Shown here in pieces: positions 52,632-62,373 of a stretch of 64,000 nt of DNA. The stretch is taken from positions 1 through 64,000 of the forward strand of contig CAYTVG010000002.1 of NCBI GenBank assembly GCA_964441755.1. The letters run 5' to 3'. The position numbers and the translations under genes are program-made. Numbering within the stretch: position 1 is the first letter of the stretch; each line of letters starts with the position of its first letter. This DNA comes from JAUMBM01 sp964441755 (lineage in GTDB: Bacteria > Bacteroidota > Bacteroidia > Chitinophagales > Saprospiraceae). The notes beneath the pieces were generated by a model, which worked only from the letters and a program-made list of their open reading frames with translations, was not told the DNA's origin and did not search any database.

Positions 52632-54089
52632 ATGAAACAAGTGTTGGCACTGTGCTGGCTGTTGGTTATCTCACTGGGGGGGCTGTATGGACAGACAATT
52701 CCGGCTACAGAGGCCTATGTCTGGCCTTCGGATTCGATGGTAAGCCGCCGATTGGCGCAATGGCAGGACTGGAAATTTGGGGTGCTCATTCATTGGGGGC
52801 CCTATAGTCAGTGGGGCGTGGTGGAAAGCTGGAGTCTTTGCCCGGAAGATGAGCCCTGGTGCGAGCGCCGGGGCCCTTATGCGCAGGATTATGGCGCTTA
52901 TGTCAGCGCATACGAGCAGCTACGCACCTTTTTTGATCCTGCTGGCTTTGACCCACGTACCTGGGCTGCCGCCTGCCGGCAGGCGGGTATGCGCTATGTG
53001 GTTTTTACCACCAAGCACCACGATGGCTTTTGCATGTACGATTCTCAGTACACAAATTACAAAATCACGGACAGCGGCAGCCTTTTTGCCCAAAACCCGC
53101 GCAGCAATGTGGCTAAAGAGGTATTCAGTGCTTTTCGCGAGCAGGGCATGGGGATAGGGGCGTATTTTAGTAAGCCAGACTGGCATAGTGATGACTATTG
53201 GTGGCCGTATTTTCCTGTTTTTGACCGCAATGTCAATTACAATCCCGACAAATATCCTGATCGCTGGAAGCGTTTTCAGACGTTTACGTATAACCAGATA
53301 GAGGAACTGATGCGCGATTATGGATCCATTGATCTGTTGTGGCTCGATGGTGGCTGGGTACGGCCTGCGGGCTCACTTACGGAGGAAACTCGCCCGTGGC
53401 TGGGTAAAAATCAGTGGGTGCAGGATGTCAATATGCCGGCCATTGCTGCCATGGCGCGCCGGCATCAGCCGGGCCTGCTCATCGTCGACCGGACGGTGCA
53501 CGGCGAGTTTGAAAATTATCGCACACCAGAGCAGCAAATCCCCCGGACTTTACCGCCTTACCCCTGGGAAAGTTGCATCACGCTGGGGGATAACTGGTAC
53601 CATACAGGGGCCGCTGAGCACTATAAGTCGACTGGCTGGGCAGTTCATACGCTGGTGAAAATTGTTGCACGCGGGGGCAATTTTTTGCTGGGGGTTGGCC
53701 CCGATAAATACGGCCAATTACCGCCGGAGGTTTATGCCTGCCTTGAGGGCATAGGGGCGTGGATGAAGGTACATGGCGAAGCTATTTATGCCAGCAAACC
53801 GCTGTTTCCCTATGAAGAGGACCGCTTGTATTTTACGCAGACTAAGGATGAGTCTGTTCGGTATGCCGTATACCTTCAGCCTGAAGCAGAGCCTCTGCCT
53901 GCTTCGGTGTGTTTGCCGGAGCATTTTTTGGGGAAAAACCGCCTTGTGCGCTTACTGGGGTATGAAAAGCCGTTGCCTGTAGAGGTCGTTGACGGGCAAA
54001 TGTGCGTGCGCCTTCCCCGGCAATGGCGGGACCTCATGGCCGGCCGGCCGGCTTTTGTGCTGGCAGTTGACAGAAGCAGCCGGGGCTAA
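52632..54089 (+). CDS. Secreted alpha-L-fucosidase, GH29 family
   Basis: A 485-residue exported glycosidase. Signal peptide 1-20 (LGGLYGQ). The GH29 core shows LIHWGPYSQWGV near residue 52, TKHHDGF near 126 and LLWLDGGW with the probable nucleophile Asp239. It should release alpha-L-fucose from glycans in the periplasm or outside. There is no T9SS sorting domain, in contrast to the neighbouring lipase. It is monocistronic, with no SusCD-type polysaccharide locus around it. Confidence 0.92.
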   Translation: MKQVLALCWLLVISLGGLYGQTIPATEAYVWPSDSMVSRRLAQWQDWKFGVLIHWGPYSQWGVVESWSLCPEDEPWCERRGPYAQDYGAYVSAYEQLRTFFDPAGFDPRTWAAACRQAGMRYVVFTTKHHDGFCMYDSQYTNYKITDSGSLFAQNPRSNVAKEVFSAFREQGMGIGAYFSKPDWHSDDYWWPYFPVFDRNVNYNPDKYPDRWKRFQTFTYNQIEELMRDYGSIDLLWLDGGWVRPAGSLTEETRPWLGKNQWVQDVNMPAIAAMARRHQPGLLIVDRTVHGEFENYRTPEQQIPRTLPPYPWESCITLGDNWYHTGAAEHYKSTGWAVHTLVKIVARGGNFLLGVGPDKYGQLPPEVYACLEGIGAWMKVHGEAIYASKPLFPYEEDRLYFTQTKDESVRYAVYLQPEAEPLPASVCLPEHFLGKNRLVRLLGYEKPLPVEVVDGQMCVRLPRQWRDLMAGRPAFVLAVDRSSRG

Positions 54090-54178
54090 GCTTTGCTTTA
54101 CAGTCCTTTAATGTACCGGCTGCAGGAATAGCGACAAATATTTGTGCTTCTTTTAGTGCAGCGCAGCCATGGAAGGAG

Positions 54179-54186
54179 TATCTTTG
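54179..54186 (+). promoter_or_regulatory. -7 promoter element of the small T9SS cargo gene (TATCTTTG)
   Basis: An exact TAnnTTTG match 22 bases before the ATG at 54209. Confidence 0.5.
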
Positions 54187-54208
54187 GTAACAATAAAAAA
54201 AATGAGCT

Positions 54209-55348
54209 ATGATTCGCCTTTTTCTCGTAGGGTTATTGTCATTTCATTATTTACTGGCGGCTGCTCAGCCGATTATTCAGGCAGCCAATTATTTTCCTGT
54301 GGCCGGAGATACGCTGCTGACCGTCGTTGACGATGAACCTGCAGGAGTGACCGTTACGTCACCCGGGGGCAATCAGGTATGGAATTTTTCTCTGTTGGAG
54401 AATGACGGTCTCCGTACCCGCGTGGTGCGGGCAGCCAATGAGGGGGCGCTGTTTAGCCAGTTTCCTAATACAGAACTATTGTTGCCGCTGGGACCCAATG
54501 CCGAGGGGTATTATAATCTGGCCGCTGACCGGCTCGAACTTGTTGGCTATGCCGGTCAGGATCCGTTGGGGCAGGGGCTCAATATTGTTACACGCTTTAG
54601 TCCGGCAAATATAGAGCGCTGGTCGCAAGTCCAGTTTTTTGATCTGCACAATTCAGAATCAGCACTACTGATTGCCTTTTCAACTGCCAGCATACCCGGG
54701 GGTATTTTCGATAACCTCCCCATAGCACCGGATTCTATCAGAATACGCATCGCTACCCAGCGTACCGACCTCGCAGATGCCTGGGGTGTAGTGCAGCTGC
54801 CGGGCAATTTACAGTTCTCATGCGTGCGCGAAAAGAGAACAGAGTACAGGGATGTACGGCTGGATGCCAAAGTGGGTCCCCTGCCCTGGTTCGATATCAC
54901 AGATCTGCTCATACAAAATTCACCTCTGCCCGGCTTGGGCAGGGATACCACACAGCGCTACTTTTACTGGAGCAATGATGCAAAAGAGCCTGTGGCCATT
55001 GTGAGTGTTGACATGGCTGACCAATCTGTTGTCAGTATTGAATACAAAGCTAATCCACTGATTAGCAGTGATGCGGAATTATCACCAGCAACGGTCGGTT
55101 TAGTTGTATTCCCCAATCCGACCAGTAGTCTGGTGAATATTCGCGTGCAGGATTTTGAGCCGGGGCGCTACCATTGTCAGTTGCTGGATGCCGCGGGTCG
55201 CCTGCTGCAGCAGCAGATCTGGGAAATCAATAGTGTAGACTATACTGCTTCCATGTCGGTTGAGGGCTATCCTGCCGGCAGCTATTTCTGCAGGTTGCTG
55301 GATGCCACTGGTCGTCTGTTGTTGAGCCGTACTGTCGTGGTGGAATAA
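54209..55348 (+). CDS. Secreted protein of unknown function with T9SS sorting signal
   Basis: A 379-residue exported protein. Signal peptide 1-19 (YLLAAAQ). The main body (about 20-290) is a beta-rich domain with no motif I recognise. The C-terminal 85 residues are a type A sorting domain (VVFPNPTSS ... YPAGSYFCRL). It is monocistronic, with its own promoter and a terminator-like hairpin downstream. Confidence 0.82.
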   Translation: MIRLFLVGLLSFHYLLAAAQPIIQAANYFPVAGDTLLTVVDDEPAGVTVTSPGGNQVWNFSLLENDGLRTRVVRAANEGALFSQFPNTELLLPLGPNAEGYYNLAADRLELVGYAGQDPLGQGLNIVTRFSPANIERWSQVQFFDLHNSESALLIAFSTASIPGGIFDNLPIAPDSIRIRIATQRTDLADAWGVVQLPGNLQFSCVREKRTEYRDVRLDAKVGPLPWFDITDLLIQNSPLPGLGRDTTQRYFYWSNDAKEPVAIVSVDMADQSVVSIEYKANPLISSDAELSPATVGLVVFPNPTSSLVNIRVQDFEPGRYHCQLLDAAGRLLQQQIWEINSVDYTASMSVEGYPAGSYFCRLLDATGRLLLSRTVVVE

Positions 55349-55354
55349 AATCGC

Positions 55355-55391
55355 CATCCTGCCTGCTGCGCTTTCAGCGGCAGGCAGGATG
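55355..55391 (+). terminator. Hairpin after the T9SS cargo gene
   Basis: Twelve-base perfect arms (55355-55366 and 55380-55391) around a 13-base loop, just after the stop codon. No T-run follows. Confidence 0.5.
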
Positions 55392-55473
55392 AATGCCGCA
55401 TGGGGAGGTTTTTCAAAAATATGCTCCGGCCGGCTTAGGCCGCCCAAAGCCTGCTCGCAAAAAGCGGTACGTG

Positions 55474-55513
55474 AAAAGGGCGCTGCCTGCAATCGCAGGC
55501 AGCGCCCTTTTTA
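55474..55513. terminator. Bidirectional terminator at the end of clpX
   Basis: Seventeen-base perfect arms (55474-55490 and 55495-55511) around a 4-base loop, with A-runs and T-runs at the outer ends. It lies 24 bases past the clpX stop on the minus strand. Confidence 0.85.
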
Positions 55514-55536
55514 TCAACAAACGACTAGACCGCTTA

Positions 55537-56835
55537 TCAGGCGGCTTCCATTTGCTTGAGATTGGAGCGGGATAGCTTTTCTTCAGCATAGGCCCGCGTG
55601 ATTTCAAATGCTTTTACATCCTTCTGACTGGGAAGATCAAACATCGCATCCGTCATAATCGCCTCGCAAATGGATCGTAATCCACGGGCTCCCAGCTTGA
55701 ATTCCAATGCTTTTTCAGCAATAAAATCGATGGCTTCAGGTGTAAACTGAAGCGCAATGTCCTCCAGTTGGAATAGCTTTTCGTATTGCTTGACCAGCGC
55801 ATTTTTGGGTTCTACCAAAATCCGGCGCAGGGTAGACTTGTCAAGCGGATTTAGGTAGGCAAGAACAGGTAATCGACCGATGAGTTCGGGGATCAGCCCG
55901 TAGCGCTTCAAATCCTGATGATTGACAAATTGAAGTAAATTTTCCCGGTCCAGTTGCGTCAACTGGTTGTCGTTAGGCTTGTAACCAATGACTTGTGTGT
56001 TGACACGGCGGGCAATAATTTTTTCGATACCGTCGAAGGCACCTCCGCAGATAAAGAGTATGTTAGACGTATTGACCTTTACCAGCTTTTGTTCCGGGTG
56101 CTTGCGACCTCCCTGTGGAGGGACATTGACATCCGTGCCCTCCAGCATCTTCAGCAACGCCTGCTGCACACCTTCTCCCGAAACATCCCTGGTTATGCTG
56201 GGATTATCACTTTTACGGGCTATTTTATCAATTTCATCAATGTAGACAATACCGCGCTCGGCAGCACTGACATCGTAATCACACACCTGCAACAACCTGC
56301 TCAGGATGCTTTCAACATCTTCACCCACATACCCGGCTTCCGTAAAGACGGTTGCGTCAACAATGGCGAATGGTACGTTCAGCAGGCGAGCGATAGTCTT
56401 GGCAAGCAAGGTTTTACCTGTTCCTGTCTGACCGATGAAGACGATATTGCTCTTCTCGATCTCGATATCGTCCTGGATGTTCTGCTGTCGAAGCCGCTTG
56501 TAGTGGTTGTAAACAGCTACAGACATAATCTTCTTGGCTTCATCCTGACCTATGATATACTGATCAAGGTAAGATTTAAGCTGGTGGGGAGTTATATTGG
56601 CTGCCAGACCTGCTGCCGTCTCTTGCCCGGTATTTGCCTTTGACAAGCCACCTTCTCCCTTCTTTCTGTCAGGCTTGGGGTTTCCTCCATAAAGCTCTTC
56701 CTGTACAATATCTGCAGCCTGCTCCACGCAAACTTCGCAAATATGCGCATCAATGCCGCCGATGAGCATCATGGCCTCTGTTTTATCGCGGCCACAAAAG
56801 GAGCAGCGATAGTTTTGCTTGGTTGTGCGTTTCAT
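55537..56835 (-). CDS. clpX: ATP-dependent Clp protease ATP-binding subunit ClpX
   Basis: A 432-residue AAA+ unfoldase. It has an N-terminal zinc finger (Cys11, Cys14, Cys33, Cys36), Walker A GQTGTGKT (135-142), Walker B VYIDEID and sensor motifs in GLIPELIGRLPV. It unfolds tagged substrates for ClpP. It follows clpP by 75 bases, but an intrinsic terminator lies in that gap, so clpX probably relies on read-through or on a promoter inside clpP. It is the third gene of tig-clpP-clpX. Confidence 0.97.
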   Translation of the reverse strand: MKRTTKQNYRCSFCGRDKTEAMMLIGGIDAHICEVCVEQAADIVQEELYGGNPKPDRKKGEGGLSKANTGQETAAGLAANITPHQLKSYLDQYIIGQDEAKKIMSVAVYNHYKRLRQQNIQDDIEIEKSNIVFIGQTGTGKTLLAKTIARLLNVPFAIVDATVFTEAGYVGEDVESILSRLLQVCDYDVSAAERGIVYIDEIDKIARKSDNPSITRDVSGEGVQQALLKMLEGTDVNVPPQGGRKHPEQKLVKVNTSNILFICGGAFDGIEKIIARRVNTQVIGYKPNDNQLTQLDRENLLQFVNHQDLKRYGLIPELIGRLPVLAYLNPLDKSTLRRILVEPKNALVKQYEKLFQLEDIALQFTPEAIDFIAEKALEFKLGARGLRSICEAIMTDAMFDLPSQKDVKAFEITRAYAEEKLSRSNLKQMEAA

Positions 56836-56856
56836 TGTTGTTGTGTTGGTGGGCGT

Positions 56857-56896
56857 AAAAAAATGCGAAGGCGGCAGCCAGGCTGCCGCCTTCGCA
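56857..56896 (-). terminator. Intrinsic terminator between clpP and clpX
   Basis: On the minus strand, a 16-base perfect stem (arms 56896-56881 and 56879-56864, 1-base loop) is followed by seven T (56863-56857). It starts 15 bases after the clpP stop and ends 22 bases before the clpX ATG. Confidence 0.82.
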
Positions 56897-56910
56897 GGTA
56901 TGACATCAAA

Positions 56911-57624
56911 TTATTCTTCTGATCGCTTGCGAGGGTTGTTGCGCTGTAGTACCTCGTCTATGAGTCCGTAAGCCTTAGCTTCATCAGCAACCATCCAGTT
57001 GTCACGATCGCAATCTGTCTCGATTTTCTCGTATGGCTGACCTGTGTGATAACTAAGCACATCGTACAACTCTTTCTGCATCCGCTTGATGAGGTTGTAG
57101 CTGATTTCCATATCGCGAACCTGCCCCTGCATGCCACCCAGCGGCTGGTGAATCATGACACGGCTGTGGAACAGACAGGTGCGCTTGCCTTTGGCACCTG
57201 CAGCCAGTAGCACAGCACCCATAGAGGCAGCAAGACCTGTACAGATGGTACCTACATCCGGAGCAATATATTGCATGGTATCATAAATACCCATGCCGGA
57301 AATGACCGACCCGCCCGGGCTGTTGATAAACATTTGTACGTCGCGCTTGCTGTCAGTCGACTCGAGGAACAACAACTGTGCCTGAATAACATTGGCAACA
57401 TAATCATTAACGGGAACACCCATGAAAATGATACGATCCATCATAAGGCGGGAGAATACATCCAAGCCTACAATGTTCATTTGTCGCTCTTCAATGACGT
57501 TAGGCGTGAAGCCCTGAATATTGGGGAAGGCTGAACCCGTATATTCGGCATATTTCTCAAGATGCATACTACTCATGCCCATGTGGCGGGTAGCATACTT
57601 CATGAATTCATCCTGTGGAACCAT
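56911..57624 (-). CDS. clpP: ATP-dependent Clp protease proteolytic subunit ClpP
   Basis: A 237-residue serine protease subunit. Catalytic Ser134 (GLAASMGAVL), His159 (MIHQPLGG) and the Asp in CDRDNW near 206-208 are visible. The N-terminal 45 residues are longer than in E. coli ClpP and may be a propeptide. The ATG at 57624 is chosen over the TTG at 57633. It lies 109 bases after tig and is followed by a strong terminator before clpX. Confidence 0.97.
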   Translation of the reverse strand: MVPQDEFMKYATRHMGMSSMHLEKYAEYTGSAFPNIQGFTPNVIEERQMNIVGLDVFSRLMMDRIIFMGVPVNDYVANVIQAQLLFLESTDSKRDVQMFINSPGGSVISGMGIYDTMQYIAPDVGTICTGLAASMGAVLLAAGAKGKRTCLFHSRVMIHQPLGGMQGQVRDMEISYNLIKRMQKELYDVLSYHTGQPYEKIETDCDRDNWMVADEAKAYGLIDEVLQRNNPRKRSEE

Positions 57625-57650
57625 GGATTTCAAATTTGTGGATAGCTGAA

Positions 57651-57680
57651 CTAAAGTAATGCGTTTACCTGATATAACAA
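57651..57680 (-). promoter_or_regulatory. Possible clpP promoter (TTG-N19-TACTTTAG)
   Basis: On the minus strand, TTG, a 19-base spacer and a box with one mismatch to TAnnTTTG, 26 bases before the clpP ATG. It would allow expression of clpP apart from tig. Confidence 0.35.
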
Positions 57681-57733
57681 GTGAAACAGCCTGAGGTTGA
57701 ATGCCACTTGACTATCCCCTCAAGGAACTGTGA

Positions 57734-59140
57734 TTATTCCTCGTCAAGGTAAACATCATCGCTTCCCTTATCTTTTTCCACCAATGCGTCAAACTTACTG
57801 TTGAGCTCCTCTAGAGGCACAATTTGCTTGTTGAGCGGCAGGCTATTGCGCATGGCAGTAACCAGTTTGAAGAAATGTACCTCGTTGATTTTCTTCTTGA
57901 CGGTTTCTTCATCTTTCATCATGCGCTGAGTGAAAGATTCAATGAAATCATCCGTCAGCCAGGGCGGGCGGGAACCGCCAAACATGCGCACTACATCCTG
58001 CTCCATGGCCTGTTTCATATCTTCAGCAGTTACTTCCACACCGAAGTGCGCAGTAAGCTTCGAAAGCATGAGTGACCAACGGAGATCTTCAACTACTGCC
58101 CCATATTGATTTTCAACTTCTGCTTCTTCCTGATATTTGCCGCTTGACAGCATCCAGCGCTTGATGAAGGCCTCGGGCAGTGGCAAATCATTCTGCTCAA
58201 TGAGCATATTCTTTACCTGATCAAAGAAAATGCTGTCGGACTGTCCGGCATGCATATTCTGGAGATGCTCCCGTACCCGGTCCAACGCTTCTGCCTCATT
58301 GCTGACAGTGCCTTCTCCGAAAATTTTATCAAAAAGCTCCTGATTGATTTCAGGGCGCCTGGAGCGCATAATTTTGGTGATCGAGAGCCTGAAACAAGGA
58401 TTGACGTTCCCTTCAAAGTCTTCGGGAAGCTGCAGCAGATACTTTTTAACCTGCTCCGGCGTACGATCTTTTTCAAGAAGAAATATGTTATCGATGATAA
58501 CCGAGTCGCCTACTGCTTTGGACAGGAACAGCGATTGGTAGTCTTCAGCAATATCAGCATACAATACACTGCTGTCAGCACTTATCCCATCTTCTGCATC
58601 TTCATCGTTTGACTGCTCGAACAGCATGAACTTGATGAAATCCCCGCCTTGAATGGTTTCTGCATCCTCTTGCGTCTGGTGACTTTGTACAAAACGATCC
58701 CAGGTTTCAGTAACCTCCGCTTCGGCAACAGCCGGGATGAAATAATCAAACGGCTGGCCACCGTCGAGCCCTTGTAACGCAAACTGAGGCTGCAGGCCAA
58801 TGTCAAACTTGAATGTATATGTATCGGGGGCTAAAGGGTTCAGATCAAACATCTCCTGAGACTCCGAAGGAAGCGGAGAACCAATTATATCGGTATGCTC
58901 GAGGTAGCTATCGAGCTCCTCATTGACCTTTTTATTGACAATGTCTGCCAGAATCTGGCGTCCATACATTTTGCGAATCAACTGTGAGGGCGTCTTGCCT
59001 GCCCTGAATCCCTTTACCGGAGCCTGCTTACGGTACTTCTCTATCTCTTTGTCAAAAGTATCAGCGTAATCGGCAGGAGTGATGGTCAGACTCAGGGTAG
59101 CATTTAAAGCATCGTGGTCTTCACGAATGATATTGGACAT
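57734..59140 (-). CDS. tig: Trigger factor
   Basis: A 468-residue ribosome-associated chaperone. The ribosome-binding signature is present as VKGFRAGKTP near residue 38. The middle domain is diverged relative to E. coli, as is usual in Bacteroidota, and the C-terminal arms are helix-rich with an acidic end. It is the first gene of the tig-clpP-clpX cluster. Confidence 0.95.
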   Translation of the reverse strand: MSNIIREDHDALNATLSLTITPADYADTFDKEIEKYRKQAPVKGFRAGKTPSQLIRKMYGRQILADIVNKKVNEELDSYLEHTDIIGSPLPSESQEMFDLNPLAPDTYTFKFDIGLQPQFALQGLDGGQPFDYFIPAVAEAEVTETWDRFVQSHQTQEDAETIQGGDFIKFMLFEQSNDEDAEDGISADSSVLYADIAEDYQSLFLSKAVGDSVIIDNIFLLEKDRTPEQVKKYLLQLPEDFEGNVNPCFRLSITKIMRSRRPEINQELFDKIFGEGTVSNEAEALDRVREHLQNMHAGQSDSIFFDQVKNMLIEQNDLPLPEAFIKRWMLSSGKYQEEAEVENQYGAVVEDLRWSLMLSKLTAHFGVEVTAEDMKQAMEQDVVRMFGGSRPPWLTDDFIESFTQRMMKDEETVKKKINEVHFFKLVTAMRNSLPLNKQIVPLEELNSKFDALVEKDKGSDDVYLDEE

Positions 59141-59268
59141 ATACGAAAATTATATCTTCAAAAAATGGCTCTTGCTTAGGGGTAGTCATGAAGACTTGAA
59201 GGAAATGCCAAAGCTGGTAAGCGACCTAACCAAATGCTTACTTACGTACGGTCTTTACAATTTTTATG

Positions 59269-59350
59269 TGCGGGTGGAGGGACTCGAACCCCCACACCTT
59301 GCGGCACTAGATCCTAAGTCTAGCGCGTCTACCAATTTCGCCACACCCGC
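59269..59350 (-). tRNA. tRNA-Leu (anticodon UAG)
   Basis: An 82-nt class II tRNA on the minus strand. Acceptor GCGGGTG pairs with CACCCGC, discriminator A at 59269. Anticodon loop CTTAGGA gives anticodon UAG (Leu). The variable arm is long, as in tRNA-Leu. CCA is not encoded. Confidence 0.96.
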
Positions 59351-59517
59351 TCAATAATCCTGCTTTCAGGATCTATAAATCACTGCCCTTCAAGAAACCG
59401 ACATCCGTTATCAAAAGGCGGTGCAAATATAGAATAATTAACAGGACAACTACAAATTTATTTGACGTTTTACGGATTCTTTTTTGAGTGATATTCGTTT
59501 TTCTATTGAATAAATCG

Positions 59518-59525
59518 TATATTTG
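59518..59525 (+). promoter_or_regulatory. rel -7 promoter element (TATATTTG)
   Basis: An exact TAnnTTTG match 91 bases before the ATG at 59617. Confidence 0.45.
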
Positions 59526-59616
59526 CTAAGGTGAGGTTTGTATAGTTGCTTCTTTATGAACGGCTGTGGCTCACAAGCGTTTAAGGTAACCCATACTGAC
59601 ACAAATCAATGAAAAC

Positions 59617-61845
59617 ATGACAGCAGTACTCAATTTGTTGCACGACGAGGAGGAAAGAAAACTCATTCAAAGGGCTTACAGGGGACTTTTGCGTGCAATG
59701 AAAGTACCGCTGACCGAAGAGGACCGGAGACAAATCCGGGAGGCTTATGAACTGGCAGTACAGGCGCATGCGCAACAGCGGCGCAAGTCCGGAGAGCCGT
59801 ATATTCTGCATCCTATTGCTGTAGCGACCATCTGCGCAGATGAAATCGGGCTGGGAGCTACGGCTGTCGTATGCGCTTTGCTTCATGATGTCGTGGAGGA
59901 TACCACCATCAGCTTGCAGGATATCGAAAAACGATTTGGCAGCCGCATCGCCAAGATTGTGGATGGTCTCACGAAACTTGACGGAGCCTACAACAGCGAT
60001 AGCCCACAGGCGGAGAATTTTAAAAAAGTGCTGTTTACTTTGGTCGAGGATGTGCGGGTAGTGCTTATCAAAATGGCTGACCGGCTGCACAATATGCGCA
60101 CCCTGGGGTCTATGCCGCAGCACAAACAACTCAAAATAGCTGCTGAAACCAGCTATATCTATGCGCCGCTGGCGCACCGCCTGGGATTGTATGCCTTTCG
60201 TACCGAGTTTCTGGATCTTTGTATGAAAGTTACCGATTCGGAACACTACTTCGAAATCGCCCGCAAGCTTCAGGAGACTAAGCGTAGCCGGGAAAAATAT
60301 ATCAATGAGTTTATCGCGCCGCTTAAAGAAAAACTCGATGAGTTGGATGTGCCTTACCGTATCTTCGGGCGTCCTAAGTCCATACAGTCTATCTACAATA
60401 AGCTGCGTAGCAAACAGGTGCCTTTCGAAGAAATCTACGACCTCTTTGCTGTACGGATTATTTTGGATGTGCCGCCCAAGCAGGAGCGTATGATGTGCTG
60501 GCAGGCATACAGCATTGTCACGGATGTCCATACACCTATCCCGGAAAGGTTGAAAGACTGGATTACTGTACCTAAGTCCAATGGCTATGAATCTTTGCAC
60601 ACGACGGTCATCGGACCCAAAGGGAGGTTCGTCGAAGTGCAGATTCGTACCGAACGCATGGACGAAATCGCAGAACGCGGCTTCGCTGCTCACTGGAAAT
60701 ACAAAGGAATCAGTAATCAGCAGGATGTTTACGAGCGCTGGCTAGACAGTGTGCGCGAAATTCTGGACGACCCCACCAGTGACGCTGTGCAGTTTTTGGG
60801 CGATTTTCGTTCCAATAATCTGTTCAATGAGGAGGTCTACGTCTATACGCCGAAAGGGGATATGCGTATCCTCCCGAAAGGTGCTACGGCCCTCGATTTT
60901 GCCTTCCATATTCACTCCGATGTTGGTTATCATTGCCTTTCAGTACTGATAAACAACAAACTGGTGCCGTTGAGCTACGAGCTGGGTAATGGCGACCAGA
61001 TCAAAGTTATTACGCATCGCAACCAAAAACCCAATGAGACTTGGCTCAAAATGGTCATCACTGGCAAGGCCAAGTCGAAAATACGCGCTGCCATGCGCGA
61101 AGAGCATAAGAAGCAGGGGGAAATGGGGCGAGAGGCGCTGGAACGAAAATTCAGAAATGCTAAGCTGGATCATACAGAAGAGGCAGTCAATCTGCTGATC
61201 AAATCTTACAATCTTGGCAGTCATGCTGATCTCTATTACCATATCGCAGGCGGGGATATCACAATTGCTGAGATTTTCAAAAAATTTACCGTAGAACACG
61301 GCCGACTATCGCCTGTGCGCCTGCCCGAACCCGTGGTCGTGCTGCCCGAACAGCCTGCTCAGCTTAAAGTACCCACAAAATCGCTGACTAAACCCAAGCT
61401 TATGATCAACGGGGAGCCGGGAGATCAGTACGACTATTCTCTGGCAACCTGCTGTAATCCACTGCCCGGTGATGCCGTTTTCGCCTATCTTACGGCCAGT
61501 GCCGGACTTAAAATTCATCGGGTCAATTGCCCCAATGCGACCAACATGATGGTCAACTACGGCTATCGGGTAATGAAGGCTGAGTGGGTACAGACAAACA
61601 TCGGTAGCTTTGCGGCAGATCTCAAAATCACAGGTGTCGATAAGGGGCCTGGTGTGATCGAGCAGCTGACACACGAAATTTCCAGCTACCTTGGGCTCAA
61701 CATCCGCTCACTTAATATCGCCGGTAAAGATGGGTATTATGAAGCGATCATCAGTCTGCAAGTCGCCAATACCAAGCAATTGGGACAAGTTATCCATTCT
61801 CTCAAAAAACTCGATATTGTTTCGACGGTTACCCGCATTGAATGA
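59617..61845 (+). CDS. Bifunctional (p)ppGpp synthetase/hydrolase (Rel/SpoT)
   Basis: A 742-residue long RSH protein controlling the stringent response. The N-terminal HD hydrolase is intact: His51, His65, HDVVEDT (90-96) and KMADRLHNMRTL (152-163). The synthetase domain has GRPKSIQSIYNKL (251-263), SNGYESLHTTV (321-331) and an RLKD motif (311-314), the RxKD form of bifunctional enzymes rather than the ExDD of synthesis-only RelA. TGS, a conserved-cysteine segment (ATCCNPLPGD) and a C-terminal ACT domain follow. It is the only RSH gene in the window. Confidence 0.96.
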   Translation: MTAVLNLLHDEEERKLIQRAYRGLLRAMKVPLTEEDRRQIREAYELAVQAHAQQRRKSGEPYILHPIAVATICADEIGLGATAVVCALLHDVVEDTTISLQDIEKRFGSRIAKIVDGLTKLDGAYNSDSPQAENFKKVLFTLVEDVRVVLIKMADRLHNMRTLGSMPQHKQLKIAAETSYIYAPLAHRLGLYAFRTEFLDLCMKVTDSEHYFEIARKLQETKRSREKYINEFIAPLKEKLDELDVPYRIFGRPKSIQSIYNKLRSKQVPFEEIYDLFAVRIILDVPPKQERMMCWQAYSIVTDVHTPIPERLKDWITVPKSNGYESLHTTVIGPKGRFVEVQIRTERMDEIAERGFAAHWKYKGISNQQDVYERWLDSVREILDDPTSDAVQFLGDFRSNNLFNEEVYVYTPKGDMRILPKGATALDFAFHIHSDVGYHCLSVLINNKLVPLSYELGNGDQIKVITHRNQKPNETWLKMVITGKAKSKIRAAMREEHKKQGEMGREALERKFRNAKLDHTEEAVNLLIKSYNLGSHADLYYHIAGGDITIAEIFKKFTVEHGRLSPVRLPEPVVVLPEQPAQLKVPTKSLTKPKLMINGEPGDQYDYSLATCCNPLPGDAVFAYLTASAGLKIHRVNCPNATNMMVNYGYRVMKAEWVQTNIGSFAADLKITGVDKGPGVIEQLTHEISSYLGLNIRSLNIAGKDGYYEAIISLQVANTKQLGQVIHSLKKLDIVSTVTRIE

Positions 61846-61877
61846 TTTGGCCAACTGAATATTTTAACCCATCTTTG
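61846..61877 (+). promoter_or_regulatory. Promoter of the Fur-family gene (TTTG-N20-CATCTTTG)
   Basis: -33 TTTG at 61846-61849, a 20-base spacer and a -7 box with one mismatch to TAnnTTTG at 61870-61877. The ATG is 19 bases further on. It overlaps the end of the rel gene region. Confidence 0.55.
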
Positions 61878-61896
61878 CACCAAAATTCATCAGGGC

Positions 61897-62373
61897 ATGC
61901 CCGAGGATAACATTAAGGAAGTTAAACAAATCTTTGCCGCTCATCTGGAAAAGAGCAGCTTGCGCAAGACGCCGGAAAGATTTGCTATACTCGAGGAAAT
62001 ATACCGGCGTACGGATCACTTTGATGCTGAAGCGCTCTACATTCACATGAAAAACCAGAATTATCGCGTCAGCCGTGCCACCGTCTACAATACGCTCGAA
62101 CTTCTGGTCAACTGTGACTTGGTCAAAAAACATCAGTTTGGTAAGAATTTGGCCCAGTATGAAAAGTCATTTGGCTTCAAACAGCACGATCACCTAATCT
62201 GTATCGAATGTGGTAAGGTGCTGGAATTTTGTGATCCGCGTATCCAGCAAATTAAAAATATGATGGGCGAGTTGTTGAAATTTGAAGTCACCCATCATTC
62301 GCTCAATCTCTATGGGCATTGTGCGGGTGCTTGCGAACGAACCGCCCGCAAGGAAGAAAGTGCCCGGGTATGA
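61897..62373 (+). CDS. Fur family transcriptional regulator
   Basis: A 158-residue metalloregulator. The N-terminal winged helix contains RKTPERFAILEEIY and the recognition helix region VSRATVYNTLELL. The metal-sensing HDHLICIECGK segment (near 105-115) and a second Cys pair (CAGACER) are present. This fits a Fur-type repressor of iron uptake, but Zur or PerR specificity cannot be excluded from the sequence. purA starts 97 bases later on the same strand. Confidence 0.9.
   Translation: MPEDNIKEVKQIFAAHLEKSSLRKTPERFAILEEIYRRTDHFDAEALYIHMKNQNYRVSRATVYNTLELLVNCDLVKKHQFGKNLAQYEKSFGFKQHDHLICIECGKVLEFCDPRIQQIKNMMGELLKFEVTHHSLNLYGHCAGACERTARKEESARV

Noticed and set aside
59581..60693. 370-codon open frame antisense to the rel gene
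   Set aside because: Rel is clear on the other strand with intact motifs. The antisense product has no recognisable features or promoter.
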